A DNA stretch of 64,000 bases from Algisphaera sp039180025 (GCA_039180025.1 JBCDDZ010000003.1:57057-121056), one strand, 5' to 3'; positions 10,945 through 20,415 are shown, numbered from the stretch's first letter. Notes: generated by a model not told the origin, from the letters alone. Made by a program: numbers and translations.

Positions 10945-11811
10945 ATGTCACTGACCGACCCCGCTTTTATCCAGCGTCTCGAGTCTCTCGCGCTGCTCGC
11001 CCGCCGCGTGCTGGGGGGCAAGCTGCAGGCGAACCGCCGCACCACCCGCAAGGGCACGGGCGTGAGTTTCGCGGACTACGCCGAGTACCACCTGGGTGAC
11101 GACCACCGGGCCATCGACTGGCGGGTGTACGGCCGGCTCGAGCACCTGGTCATCAAGCTCTTCGAGCTCGAGGAAGACATGACGCTCGTGGTCCTGCTGG
11201 ACACCAGCGCGTCGATGCGTGACAAGCTGCCCTACGCCCGGCAGCTCGCCGCGGCGCTGGGCTTTTTGGCGCTGCGGGGGCTGGACCGGGTGGCGGTCTA
11301 CGCGCTGTCCTCGGGGATCCAGCCGGTGCTGGAAACCGCGCACGGCCGGGCCAAGGTCATGCCGCTGCTGCGGGCGCTCGAGGGCGTGTCGGCGGGGGGC
11401 GAGGCGAGCGACTTCGAGGCGGGCTGCCGCACCCTGGTCGCGCGTCACCGGCGGCGGATGATGGTGGTGCCGATCTCCGACTTCTTTTTCCCGACGGGTT
11501 TTGATACCGCGTTGTCGCTGCTGCGTCACCAGCGTCACGAGGTGTTTTGTTTGCAGGTTCAGAGCCCGGGGGACCGGCGGTGTACGCTGCGGGGCGACGC
11601 GGAGCTGGCCTGCGTCGAGACGGGCCAGACCCGCCGGGTGACCGTCCGGCCCGCCGAGGCCGCCGCCTACGAGCGCGCGGTGGTGAAATGGAACGCGCAG
11701 CTCGAACACGCTTGCCGCCGGCGGGGCGTGGGTTTGGCGAGCACGCTCACCGACGTGCCGTTCGACGAGGTGATGCAGCGGGTGCTGCGCCGCGGGGGGC
11801 TGGTCGCTTGA
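10945..11811 (+). CDS. DUF58 domain protein (vWA-like)
   Basis: A 288-residue protein with the DUF58 signature GDDHRAIDWR at residues 51-60, followed by a vWA-like strand and a MIDAS-type DTSAS at 86-90. No membrane segment is seen, so it is probably cytoplasmic or peripheral, as in short DUF58 proteins. DUF58 proteins nearly always sit directly after a moxR gene and are taken to be the ATPase's substrate or partner. Its TGA stop overlaps a TTG start of the next gene (TTGA at 11808-11811), which implies coupled translation. Confidence 0.93.
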   Translation: MSLTDPAFIQRLESLALLARRVLGGKLQANRRTTRKGTGVSFADYAEYHLGDDHRAIDWRVYGRLEHLVIKLFELEEDMTLVVLLDTSASMRDKLPYARQLAAALGFLALRGLDRVAVYALSSGIQPVLETAHGRAKVMPLLRALEGVSAGGEASDFEAGCRTLVARHRRRMMVVPISDFFFPTGFDTALSLLRHQRHEVFCLQVQSPGDRRCTLRGDAELACVETGQTRRVTVRPAEAAAYERAVVKWNAQLEHACRRRGVGLASTLTDVPFDEVMQRVLRRGGLVA

Positions 11812-13775
11812 TCTTTTTGAGCCCGGGATTTCTGTGGGGGTTTGCGCTGCTCGCGCCGCTGGTCGCGGTGTTTTTGCTCAAGGTCCGCCCCCGCCGCCAC
11901 CCGGTGACGGCGATCTTCCTGTGGGACCAGATCCTGACCCAGCGCAAAGCCACCACGCTGTTCCAGCGGCTGCGTGACCTGCTGAGTTTGTTGCTGTTGG
12001 CGCTCGCGGCGGCGGCGCTGATTCTGGCGGCTTCCCGGCCGCGGATCGACGGGGGGGACACGCGGGATGTACTGATCTTGATCGATCGCTCGGTGAGCAT
12101 GTCGGCCGACCTGGACCCGGGCCGGCCGGGGGTTTCGCGTTTCGAGGCCGCGGTGGATCGGGCCGGGGCGCTGGTGCGTTCGCTGGGGGGGCAGCGTCGG
12201 GCGGCGATCGCGACGGTGGACGACCGGCTGACGTACGCGGTGCCGCTGACCGACGAGCCGCGGCGGCTGCGAGAGGCGCTGGGTCGGCTCGCGGTGGGGC
12301 AGTCGCCCAGCGACCGGAAGGTGCTGACGGGGCTGGAGCAGCTCTCGGGGCTGAACCGGGAGTTGCGGGTGATTCTGCTGACCGACGGAGTGGGGCTCGC
12401 GGCCCCGGCCGAGGCCGAGACGTTCCTGCCCGCGCCGGCCGGGGCGGACGCCGACGCGGTGGCGGGGGATGACGACGCGGCGGCGGGCCCGGTGGTGGAG
12501 GTGGTGCGGCTGGGGCCGTCGGCGGGGTCCGCGGTGCCGGGGAACGTGGGCCTGGCGGCGGCAGACCTGGTGGCGGGGGGCGGGGAGCAGGGCGCAACGC
12601 TGCTGCTGAGCGTGGTGTCGAGCTTCTCCGAGCCGGTTCAGGGTGAGGCGACGCTGACGGCGCTGGGCCCGCCGCCGGAGACGGACGCGTCCGCGGCGAC
12701 CGGGCGGGCGGAGCAAGAGGCTCCGGGGGTGGTGGTCCGGGTGATCCCGTTGGACATTGCGCCGGGGCGGAATGCGCCGCGGCTGTACCCGCTGGAGGCG
12801 GCCCCGGGGCGGTACCGGTTGAGCCTGACCCGGGTGGACGGCGACGGCGACGCGCAGCCGGACGCGTTGGCGGCGGACGATACGGCGTTTTTGAGTTTGC
12901 CTTCGCCGCGGCCGCTGCGGGTCGCGGTGAGCGCGGGGGACCGGTACTTTTTTGAGACGGCGGTCCAGGCGTTTGCGTTCCGCAGCGACTTGATGGAACT
13001 GGTGCGGCGGGGCGAGCCGGCGGACCTGGCGATCTTCCGGGGCGGGGCGCCGTCGGGGGTGGAGGGGCCGCCGCTGCGGGTGGTGTTTGCGCCCGACGCG
13101 GCGGGGGGTGGGGTGACGGAGGTGGGCGAGGCGTTGGCGGCGGCGCTGCCCCGGGTGCTGCTGCCCAACCACCCGGTGCTGCGTTTTTTCCCGGCCGAGT
13201 CGATCGGGTTCCAGGGGGCCCGGCGGCTGCGGGCGGCGGCGGGGTCGGCGGTGCTGGTGGCGGACGCGACGGGGGTGCCGCTGATTTGGCAGACCCGGGA
13301 CCCGGACGCGGGGACGGTGACGCTGGTGGTGAACCTGGACCCGGCGGCGGGGGACTTCGTACTTAGCCCGTATTTCCCGGTGCTGGTGCACGCGGCGGCG
13401 ACGCACCTGGGGGGGCGGACCGAGGCGCGGCGGGCGACGTATCTGACCGGGGCCTCGGTGCCGGTGCCGGGCCTGCGTCCGGGGGAAGCGGCGGCGGTGC
13501 GGTTTGCGGAGGGGGGGGAGGTGACGGCGACGCCGGCGACGCCGGTGCGGCTGGAGCGGGCGGGGTTCCACGTCGCGGAGACGCCGCGGGAGCCGGTGGA
13601 CCTGCCGGCGTCGGCGATGCACGGGGACGAATCGCGGTTGGTGGGGCTGCCGGACGCGGGCGGGGCGGCGGTGGAGTTGCCGGGGGGGTATCTGCCCTGG
13701 GTGTGGTTGGTGGTGGTGGCGCTGGGGGTGCTGGTGGCCGAAGAGGTGCTCTATCACCGACGGAAGGTGGGCTGA
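11808..13775 (+). CDS. BatA-like membrane protein with von Willebrand factor A domain
   Basis: A 655-residue membrane protein. It begins with a BatA-type N-terminal region: a transmembrane helix at about residues 7-25, the conserved HPVTAIFLW stretch, and a second helix at about 58-77. A vWA domain follows, with the MIDAS-like motif DRSVSMS at 93-99. A large extracytoplasmic Gly/Ala-rich region leads to a C-terminal helix at about 632-650. The reading frame extends further upstream, but the TTG at 11808 is the best start. It overlaps the DUF58 stop and places the first helix at the very N terminus. BatA-type proteins bind metal through MIDAS and are presumed to work with MoxR at the membrane. 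The next gene starts only 3 bases after the stop. Confidence 0.9.
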   Translation: MIFLSPGFLWGFALLAPLVAVFLLKVRPRRHPVTAIFLWDQILTQRKATTLFQRLRDLLSLLLLALAAAALILAASRPRIDGGDTRDVLILIDRSVSMSADLDPGRPGVSRFEAAVDRAGALVRSLGGQRRAAIATVDDRLTYAVPLTDEPRRLREALGRLAVGQSPSDRKVLTGLEQLSGLNRELRVILLTDGVGLAAPAEAETFLPAPAGADADAVAGDDDAAAGPVVEVVRLGPSAGSAVPGNVGLAAADLVAGGGEQGATLLLSVVSSFSEPVQGEATLTALGPPPETDASAATGRAEQEAPGVVVRVIPLDIAPGRNAPRLYPLEAAPGRYRLSLTRVDGDGDAQPDALAADDTAFLSLPSPRPLRVAVSAGDRYFFETAVQAFAFRSDLMELVRRGEPADLAIFRGGAPSGVEGPPLRVVFAPDAAGGGVTEVGEALAAALPRVLLPNHPVLRFFPAESIGFQGARRLRAAAGSAVLVADATGVPLIWQTRDPDAGTVTLVVNLDPAAGDFVLSPYFPVLVHAAATHLGGRTEARRATYLTGASVPVPGLRPGEAAAVRFAEGGEVTATPATPVRLERAGFHVAETPREPVDLPASAMHGDESRLVGLPDAGGAAVELPGGYLPWVWLVVVALGVLVAEEVLYHRRKVG

Positions 13776-13778
13776 GCG

Positions 13779-16481
13779 GTGGGGCTGACCGAGACGTGGC
13801 CGCTGTGGGGGTTGCTGGTGCTGCTGCCGATGGCAGCGGGGCTGTGGGCTACGCTGACGGATCGGAGCCGGGGCAAGCGGTGGGCGAGCTTCGGGCTGCG
13901 GGCGTTGGCGGTGGTACTGCTGGTGCTGGCGCTGTGCCGGCCGACGGCGCCTCAGCGGGTCGATCGGCTACACGCGGTGTTCGTGGTGGACGTGTCGGCG
14001 TCGGTGGATCTGGACAGCGCGCGGGCGGCGGTGGGGGCGATCGAAGCGGCGATCGAGGCGCTCGAGCCGGGGGACACGCACGCGGTGCTGGCGGTGGGGG
14101 CGGGGTTGCGGTCGTTCGCGAGCCCGGCGGCGCTGGACGAGACGCTGACGCGGTGGGCGGGGGGTGCGGGGGACGACCGGTTCCGGGCGGCGACGGACCT
14201 GTCGGCTGCGCTGCGGGCGGCGCAGTTGACGATCCCCGACGCGGCGGCGGCGCAGGTGGTGCTGTTTACCGATCGGCGGTCGACAGGGGAGGGGGCGGCG
14301 GCGGGGGTGGCGGCGTTGGAGCGGCAGGGGGCGGAGGTGTGGGTGCGGCCGTTGGCGGGGCTGTCGGTGCCGGAGGTGGCGGTGACGGGGCTGGCGGCGA
14401 GCCCGGCGTTTGCGCACGAGGGGGAGGTGGTGCGGCTGACGGCGGAGGTGGTGGGGAACCGGGACACGGCGGCGGAGCTGCGGATCGTGCACCGGGGAGT
14501 GGTGGTGGCGCGGCGGGGGGTGACGCTGCGGGCGGACGAGCGGCAAACGGTCGCGGTGAACGTGCCGATGCTGACGCCGGGCCGGACGCTCTGGACCGCG
14601 GAGATCGCGCCTGTCGCCGTCCCCGGCCCGGGGGGCAGCGGCGCCGCACCCGCCGATCGCGGTACACCCGCTCAGGCTGGGGCGGATTCCGGCGCGTCGG
14701 CCCGAAGTTCGGAGATTTCTGAGGGCTCGGGGGGTTCCGGCAGTTCCAGGGTTTCCGGTGGGGCCGGGGTTTCGGGGGAAACTGCGGGGGGGTTGCCGGA
14801 TTATTTTGTGGTGAACAATGCGGTATCGACGACGGTGCATGTGTCGGGGCGGCCGCGGGTGTTGGTGCTGCACGGGGACCCGCGGGCGATGCGGGGGTTT
14901 GCGACGGCGATGGAGAAGCAGGACCTGGTGGTGGAGGTCCGGCCGGCGGAGGGGGTGCCGGGGTCGCTGGAGGAGTTGCTGGTGTTCGACGCGGTGGTGC
15001 TGGCGGACGTGGCGGCGACGGAGCTTCGGCCGGCGCAATTGGGGATGCTCAAGCGGTACGTCGCGGACTTCGGGGGCGGGCTGGCGATGCTGGGGTCGGA
15101 GAACAGTTTCGGGTTGGGGGGGTATTACGGCACGGCGGTGGAGGACGTGCTGCCGTTGTCTTCACGGTTCGAGCAGGAGAAAGAGAAGCCGTCGATGGCG
15201 ATGGTGCTGGTGATCGACAAGTCGGGCTCGATGGGCGGGCTGCCGATTGCGCTGGCGCGGCAGGCGGCGAAGGCGGCGGTGGATCTGTTGGGGCCGCAGG
15301 ACCAGGTGGGGGTCGTGGGTTTTGACGGGCAGGCGTTCGTGGCGGCGCCGCTGCAGTCGGCGTCGGACCGGGCGGGGATCAAGTCGGCGATCGACCGGCT
15401 CGGGGCGGGGGGCGGGACGTTTATGTACGCGGGGATGGACGCGGCGCGGCAGATGCTCGACACGGCCTCGGCCCGGATCAAGCACATGATCGTGCTGGGG
15501 GACGGGGTGAGTCAGGCGGCGGATCACGCGGGGCTGGCGCAGCAGTTGGTGGATTCGGGGGTGACGATTTCGACGGTCGCGCTGGGCGGGGGGGCGGACC
15601 AGGCGCTGATGTCGATGATCGCGGAGATCGGGCGGGGGCGGTACTACCTGACGATGGACCCGGCAAGCGTGCCGCAGATCTTCACGCGGGAGACGATGCA
15701 GGCCTCGCGGTCGGCGATCAAGGAAGACCTCTTCGCGGCGGTGCGGGTGGGCGATCACCCGCTGCTGTCGGGGTACGAGAATACGGAGCTGCCGTTCACG
15801 CTGGGGTACGTGATGACGCGGGCCCGGCCGACGGCGCAGGTGCTGCTGAATACCGATACGGGGGATCCGCTGCTGGCGGTGAACCCGTTCGGGCTGGGGC
15901 AGGGGATGGCGTTTACGGGGGATTTGACGGCGAAATGGGGCGGGGAGTGGCTGGCGTGGTCGGGTTTCGGGAAGTTCTGGTCGCAGGCGATGCGGGCGCT
16001 GGTGCGGCGGCCGAACACGGACATGCTGGAGGTGCAGACGTCGGCGACGGACCGGTCGCTGCGGATCGAGGTTGTGGAGCCGGGCGTGGCGGGCGAGGCC
16101 ACGGCGTCGGGGGCGGGGGTGACGCCGTGGCGAGCGGAGGTATTGGACGGGGCGGGGCGGGCGGAGGCGATCGAGGTGCGTCCGGTGGGGGTGGGGCGTT
16201 ACGTCGCGGAGGTGGGGCTGGGTAAGAGTGAGCGGCTGACGGTGCGGCTGCACGATCCGGTGCGGAACCGGGTGCGGGTGGTGCAGCACGATCGGCCGTA
16301 CCCGGCGGAGTACCGGCTAGCGGCGGAGCCCGATCCGGGGTTGGCGGCGCAGCAGGTTTTTGAGGCCGAGGCGATCCGTTCGGCCCTGCCGGAGGTACGC
16401 AAGGCGGTGTCGCTGACGCCGTGGCTGGTCCTGTTGGCGATCGGTTGTTTTACGGGCGGGGTGCTGCTGCGGCGGGTGTAG
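13779..16481 (+). CDS. Membrane protein with two vWA domains and a glutamine-amidotransferase-like domain
   Basis: A 900-residue protein starting at GTG. Two N-terminal helices (about residues 9-26 and 40-53) precede a first vWA-like domain with DVSAS at 71-75. At about 357-470 there is a class I glutamine-amidotransferase-like fold (VLVLHGDPRAMRG, then GGGLAMLGSENSFGLGGY). No amidotransferase nucleophilic Cys is apparent, so this domain is probably structural. A second, canonical vWA domain with MIDAS DKSGSMGG begins at about 478. A C-terminal helix (about 880-897) anchors the end. This layout is known from planctomycete and other bacterial BatA-type clusters. A Gly/Ser-rich stretch at about residues 318-334 comes from a GGTTCCGG-type repeat in the DNA. 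The gene closes the operon and is followed by a perfect hairpin. Confidence 0.9.
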   Translation: MGLTETWPLWGLLVLLPMAAGLWATLTDRSRGKRWASFGLRALAVVLLVLALCRPTAPQRVDRLHAVFVVDVSASVDLDSARAAVGAIEAAIEALEPGDTHAVLAVGAGLRSFASPAALDETLTRWAGGAGDDRFRAATDLSAALRAAQLTIPDAAAAQVVLFTDRRSTGEGAAAGVAALERQGAEVWVRPLAGLSVPEVAVTGLAASPAFAHEGEVVRLTAEVVGNRDTAAELRIVHRGVVVARRGVTLRADERQTVAVNVPMLTPGRTLWTAEIAPVAVPGPGGSGAAPADRGTPAQAGADSGASARSSEISEGSGGSGSSRVSGGAGVSGETAGGLPDYFVVNNAVSTTVHVSGRPRVLVLHGDPRAMRGFATAMEKQDLVVEVRPAEGVPGSLEELLVFDAVVLADVAATELRPAQLGMLKRYVADFGGGLAMLGSENSFGLGGYYGTAVEDVLPLSSRFEQEKEKPSMAMVLVIDKSGSMGGLPIALARQAAKAAVDLLGPQDQVGVVGFDGQAFVAAPLQSASDRAGIKSAIDRLGAGGGTFMYAGMDAARQMLDTASARIKHMIVLGDGVSQAADHAGLAQQLVDSGVTISTVALGGGADQALMSMIAEIGRGRYYLTMDPASVPQIFTRETMQASRSAIKEDLFAAVRVGDHPLLSGYENTELPFTLGYVMTRARPTAQVLLNTDTGDPLLAVNPFGLGQGMAFTGDLTAKWGGEWLAWSGFGKFWSQAMRALVRRPNTDMLEVQTSATDRSLRIEVVEPGVAGEATASGAGVTPWRAEVLDGAGRAEAIEVRPVGVGRYVAEVGLGKSERLTVRLHDPVRNRVRVVQHDRPYPAEYRLAAEPDPGLAAQQVFEAEAIRSALPEVRKAVSLTPWLVLLAIGCFTGGVLLRRV
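14731..14780. repeat. GTTCCGG-type repeat inside the double-vWA gene
   Basis: Imperfect copies of GGTTCCGG, AGTTCCAGG and GTTTCCGG lie in tandem and encode a Gly/Ser/Val-rich linker between the first vWA domain and the amidotransferase-like domain. The motif matches the repeats near 22.6, 24.4, 26.8, 46.8 and 48.7 kb. This copy is the most degraded of the clear examples. Confidence 0.5.
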
Positions 16482-16562
16482 GTGTGTGGACCTGCGGGGC
16501 GGGAAGTACTTGGTGGATAGGTTTTAGCGCATCCCCACTCCGGGTTCAGCGTTTAACGCGGC

Positions 16563-16599
16563 CAAGCCCACCGAGGATCAGAGATCATCGGTGGGCTTG
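16563..16599. terminator. Hairpin between convergent vWA gene and mutL
   Basis: A perfect 12-bp inverted repeat (CAAGCCCACCGA and its complement) encloses a 13-base loop that can itself form a 4-bp GATC/GATC stem. It lies between the end of the rightward vWA operon and the end of leftward mutL, so it probably stops transcription from both sides. Neither side has a T tract, so it is not a classical intrinsic terminator. Confidence 0.6.
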
Positions 16600-16675
16600 C
16601 GTTCGGCAAGACGTTACAGGTGGAGTTGACGTGCGCTGCGTTGGTCGGAGATGGACGGACCCGGGGGGGGGCGGG

Positions 16676-18592
16676 TCAGGCGCGGTGGAATTGTTTTTCG
16701 AGGTCTTTGAGAGAGAGGCGGACGGTGGTGGGGCGGCCGTGGGGGCAGGAGCTGCTGCGTTCGATCTCGTCGCGTTTGGTGAGGAGGGCGGCGAGTTCGT
16801 CGTCGCTGAGGCGGTCGCCGGCTTTGACGGCGGCTTTGCAGGACATCATGTCGAGGACCTGGTGGAGGACGGCCTCGGCGGTGGCGGCGTCGGCGTCGGG
16901 GCGGAGGTCGGTGGCGGAGAGGTCGCCGGCCTCGGCCTTGTCGAGGAGTTCGGCGGTGAACGCCACGGGGTCGACGCCGCGGTCGAAGAGCAGCGAGGGG
17001 AAGGCGTGGACGCCCAGGGCGGCGGGGCCCAGGGGTTCGAGTTCGACGCCGAGCCGGGTGAGCAGGGGTTTGAGATCGGGGACCAGGGCTTGGCGTTTGG
17101 GGTCGGCGTCGACGATCGCGGGCATGAGCAGACGCTGGGACTCGAGGTTCTGGGCGTCGAGGAGGATGCGCTGCCGGAGCTCTTCAAACATGATGCGTTC
17201 GTGCAGGGCGTGCTGGTCGACGATGAGCAGGCCCGGCTCGCGGCCGGGGGTGTGGTCGGGGGCGACGACGTAGCTGTTGTGGAACTGGAGGATGGGCTTG
17301 GTTTCGGAGCTCGGCGGGGCGGGGGCGACGCGGTCGGGGCCGGGGCGGTCGGCGTCTTCGAAGAGGTCTTCCGCGGCCATCTCGCGGCGGACCTCGTCGT
17401 AGACAAAGCCTTTCTGCTTGGGGTCCATGCTCTTGAAGTAGTCGACAAAGGCGTCGGCGGTCGGCGGGGAAGGGGCGTCGGCGTTCGCGGCGGGGGCGGG
17501 GCGGAGCGGCTTGTTCCAGGGGGAGGCGGAGGCGAGGGAAGCCTGGGGGACCAGGTCGGTGGCGAGGAGGCGCTGGCGGATCTGCGAGAGGACCAGCCCG
17601 TGGACGGCGGAGGGGTGGCGGAAGCGGACCTCGGACTTGGTGGGGTGGACGTTGACGTCGACCAGGGCGGGATCGAGCTCGACGAAGACGACGGCGACGG
17701 GGTGCTTATCGGGGGCGACAAGGCCGCGGAAGGCTTCTTTGAGGGCGTGGGCGAGGTTGCGGTCTTTGACGGGTCGGCCGTTGACGCAGAGGTATTGGAA
17801 CTTGGCGGAGCCGCGGGCGATCGAGGGTTCGCCTACGAGGCCCCAGACGCGGGCGGGCTGCGGGGCGGGGTCGGCCTCGGGGCTGGGCTCGGCTTTGCCC
17901 AGGGGCAGCGGGGCCTGGTAGTCGAACTCGAGGAGGGCGGGTTCGAGCTCTTGGCCGAGGATGCCGACGCAGCGCTGGCGGCGGTCTTCGCGAGGCGGGA
18001 GGTCGAGGGTTTGGCGCTGCTGGTGGGTGAGGGTGAAGCCGACGTGGGGGTGGACCATGGCGACGCGGGCGACGGTGTCGGCGATGTGGCCGAACTCGGT
18101 GGCGGCGGTGCGCATGAACTTGCGGCGGGCGGGGGTGTTGAAGAACAGGTCGCGGATCTCGAGGACCGTGCCGGGGGCCATGGCGACGGGCTGGAGGGGG
18201 GACCGGTCGGGGCCGGCCTGTTCGAGGGCGTGGCCGGCGTCATCGCCGGGGGTGCGAGAGGCGAGTTTGAGCCGGCTGACCGAGGCGATCGAGGCGAGGG
18301 CCTCGCCGCGGAAGCCGAGGGTGTCGATGGCGGCGAGCTGCTCGGCGGTCTGGAGCTTGCTGGTGGCGTGGGCGGTGAGGGCCAGGGGGAGTTCTTCGGG
18401 TGGGATACCGTGGCCGTTGTCCGCGATGCGCAGGAGCTGGAGCCCGCCGTCTTCCACGGCGACGTCGATGCGGGTGGCCCCGGCGTCGAGGCTGTTTTCG
18501 ATGAGCTCTTTGACGACGGAGGCGGGGCGTTCGATCACCTCGCCGGCGGCGATCTGGTTGATGAGCAGGGGCGGGAGTTTCCGGATCGGCAT
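16676..18592 (-). CDS. mutL: DNA mismatch repair protein MutL
   Basis: A 638-residue protein. The N-terminal GHKL ATPase domain shows IENSLDAGA (31-39), DNGHGIP (58-64) and TLGFRGEAL (91-99). The C-terminal domain carries the metal-binding endonuclease motif DQHA-x2-E-x4-E, starting at about residue 459, plus SCKAAVKAG (about 585) and CPHGRP (about 617). This is therefore the nicking form of MutL, found in bacteria that lack MutH-directed repair. It links mismatch recognition by MutS to strand incision and excision. A Pro-rich linker joins the two halves. The gene is transcribed away from the SGNH hydrolase gene with a short intergenic gap. No mutS is in the window. Confidence 0.97.
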   Translation of the reverse strand: MPIRKLPPLLINQIAAGEVIERPASVVKELIENSLDAGATRIDVAVEDGGLQLLRIADNGHGIPPEELPLALTAHATSKLQTAEQLAAIDTLGFRGEALASIASVSRLKLASRTPGDDAGHALEQAGPDRSPLQPVAMAPGTVLEIRDLFFNTPARRKFMRTAATEFGHIADTVARVAMVHPHVGFTLTHQQRQTLDLPPREDRRQRCVGILGQELEPALLEFDYQAPLPLGKAEPSPEADPAPQPARVWGLVGEPSIARGSAKFQYLCVNGRPVKDRNLAHALKEAFRGLVAPDKHPVAVVFVELDPALVDVNVHPTKSEVRFRHPSAVHGLVLSQIRQRLLATDLVPQASLASASPWNKPLRPAPAANADAPSPPTADAFVDYFKSMDPKQKGFVYDEVRREMAAEDLFEDADRPGPDRVAPAPPSSETKPILQFHNSYVVAPDHTPGREPGLLIVDQHALHERIMFEELRQRILLDAQNLESQRLLMPAIVDADPKRQALVPDLKPLLTRLGVELEPLGPAALGVHAFPSLLFDRGVDPVAFTAELLDKAEAGDLSATDLRPDADAATAEAVLHQVLDMMSCKAAVKAGDRLSDDELAALLTKRDEIERSSSCPHGRPTTVRLSLKDLEKQFHRA

Positions 18593-18636
18593 TGCGGGTA
18601 TCTTAGCCGACCTTCTGACCCCCGAGGGCCTTGCCG

Positions 18637-19287
18637 ATGCGACTGACCGCGGATGATATGCTTGTGTTTCAAGGCGATTCGATCACGGACGTGGGCCGGC
18701 AGCGTGCGGGCGCGGCCGAGTCCAGCGCGGAAGCGCTGGGGCGGGGCTACGTGCTGAGCGTGGCGGGCCGGTTGCAGATGGACCAGCCCGGGGCGGCGGT
18801 GCACAACCGGGGGGTTTCGGGCAACCGGGTCACGGACCTGCGCGACCGGTGGGCGGAAGATTGCCTGGCGCTCGAGCCGACGGTGCTGTCGGTCCTGATC
18901 GGGGTTAACGACACGTGGCACGGCACGGCGAAGGGGACCCCGGAACTCGGGACGCCGCTAGAGACGTTCGACCGGGTTTACCGGGAACTGCTTGAGGAGA
19001 CGCGGTCGCGGCTGCCGGCGGTCCGGCTGGTGATCGGCGAGCCGTTCGTGCTGGCCTGCGGGGCGGTGTTGGAGATGGCTTTCCAGCCGGAGATGGGTCA
19101 GCGGGCGGAGCTGGTCCGCGGGATCGCGGCGGACTACGCGGACGTGTTCGTGCCGTACCAGTCGGTGTTTGATGCCGCGGCGGAGCGGGCGGCACCCGAA
19201 TATTGGGCGGCGGACGGCGTGCACCCGAGCGTGGCGGGCCATCGGCTGATGGCGGATGCGTGGTGGGCGGCGGTGACCGAGGCCTGA
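18637..19287 (+). CDS. SGNH/GDSL-type hydrolase
   Basis: A 216-residue esterase/lipase-like enzyme. Block I is GDSITD with the catalytic Ser near residue 14, block II is the NRGVSGNR region, block III is GVNDTWH with the oxyanion Asn, and block V is DGVHPS with the catalytic Asp and His. No signal peptide is visible, so it is predicted to be cytoplasmic. The ATG at 18637 is preferred because GAGGG lies 8 bases upstream; an in-frame TTG at 18631 would be too close to it. It diverges from mutL. The substrate cannot be told from sequence; relatives act on acyl or acetyl esters of carbohydrates. Confidence 0.9.
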   Translation: MRLTADDMLVFQGDSITDVGRQRAGAAESSAEALGRGYVLSVAGRLQMDQPGAAVHNRGVSGNRVTDLRDRWAEDCLALEPTVLSVLIGVNDTWHGTAKGTPELGTPLETFDRVYRELLEETRSRLPAVRLVIGEPFVLACGAVLEMAFQPEMGQRAELVRGIAADYADVFVPYQSVFDAAAERAAPEYWAADGVHPSVAGHRLMADAWWAAVTEA

Positions 19288-19494
19288 ACGGGCGGGGGGC
19301 TTATCTGGAAATCGGCTGCGCGGTGGGCCGGCGAGAAGCGACCGCTGCGCGTGGGGTGGAACGCTGAGCTGGCGGGCCGGGCCGGGGCGAGGGTAAAGGA
19401 GATTCTTCGGACGAGGGGGGCGGTTTAGGGCGGTTGACGTGCGATCCGGCGTCGTCGTCTTACAGCCGTGGAATGATGAGGTTATCTTCCTGGG

Positions 19495-20346
19495 GTGGCT
19501 CAGACGCTGACGGACATCAAGAACCTGCTCGACGCGCACGGGCTGCGACCCAAACACAAATTCGGGCAGAATTTTCTGCACGACGGCAACCACATGCGCC
19601 GCATCCTGGACGCGGCGAAGCTGTCGGCGGGTGACGTGGTGTTGGAGGTCGGTCCGGGCACGGGGGCCTTGACCGAGCGGCTGCTCGACGAGGGGGTGCG
19701 GGTCGTGGCGGTCGAGATCGATCCGCAGCTGCAACCGATTCTGGAGCAGCGGATCGGCGGGATGCCCGGCGACGCGGCGGAGCGTTTTACGCTGGTGGTG
19801 GGCGACGTGTTGGCGAAGAAGCATGTGGTGAGCCCGGCGGTGATCGAGCCGGTGATGGCGGCGGTGGCCGAGGCGCGGGCGGGGGGGTTCAAGCTGATCG
19901 CGAATCTGCCTTACCAGGTGGCGTCGCCGCTGCTGGCGAACCTGGTGGTGGCGCACCCGGCGATGAGCGACGCGGTGGTGATGGTCCAGAAAGAGGTCGC
20001 GGACCGGCTGGCGGCCGACCCGGGCGGGAAGAGTTACGGCCCCCTGGGGATCCTGATCCAGGCGTTGTGCGCGGTGCGGACGGTGGGCGTGCTGCCGCCG
20101 AGCTGTTTCTGGCCGCCGCCGAAGGTGGCATCGGCGGTGGTCCATCTCCGCCGCCGGGGGTCGCCGATGACCGACGATGCCCGGGCGTTGTCCGACACGC
20201 TCCAGCAGCTCTTCGGCCAGCGGCGCAAGCAGCTCGGGTCGATTCTGGGGCGTAAGACGCCGCTGCCGCCGGGGATCGATGCCGACGCCCGCCCCGAATC
20301 GCTGTCGGTGGAACAGCTTATCGCCCTGAGCCGGTCGCTCCGGTAG
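19495..20346 (+). CDS. rsmA: 16S rRNA dimethyladenosine transferase (KsgA/RsmA)
   Basis: A 283-residue enzyme that dimethylates two adjacent adenines in the terminal helix of 16S rRNA late in small-subunit assembly. The start region has the family phrase KHKFGQNFLHD (residues 20-30), followed by the SAM-binding motif LEVGPGTGALT (about 50-60) and the catalytic NLPYQV motif (about 138-143). The gene begins with GTG at 19495, and no better start lies upstream. The ~200 bases before it carry no gene that I can see. A glycosyltransferase gene follows after 69 bases. Confidence 0.96.
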   Translation: MAQTLTDIKNLLDAHGLRPKHKFGQNFLHDGNHMRRILDAAKLSAGDVVLEVGPGTGALTERLLDEGVRVVAVEIDPQLQPILEQRIGGMPGDAAERFTLVVGDVLAKKHVVSPAVIEPVMAAVAEARAGGFKLIANLPYQVASPLLANLVVAHPAMSDAVVMVQKEVADRLAADPGGKSYGPLGILIQALCAVRTVGVLPPSCFWPPPKVASAVVHLRRRGSPMTDDARALSDTLQQLFGQRRKQLGSILGRKTPLPPGIDADARPESLSVEQLIALSRSLR

Positions 20347-20415
20347 ACCGCGGGGGCGTGGCCTTTGCCGCGGCCGGGCGTTGATCCGCTGCCCCGGCTG
20401 GTCTATGGTTGAGTT

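Noticed and set aside
11667..13757. 696-codon open frame on the minus strand opposite the BatA-like gene
   Set aside because: Arg/His/Pro-rich throughout with no recognisable domain; the opposite strand encodes a clear vWA protein with membrane helices.
16421..18646. 741-codon rightward open frame across mutL
   Set aside because: MutL on the minus strand has all family motifs; this frame is Gly/Glu/Val-rich shadow sequence.
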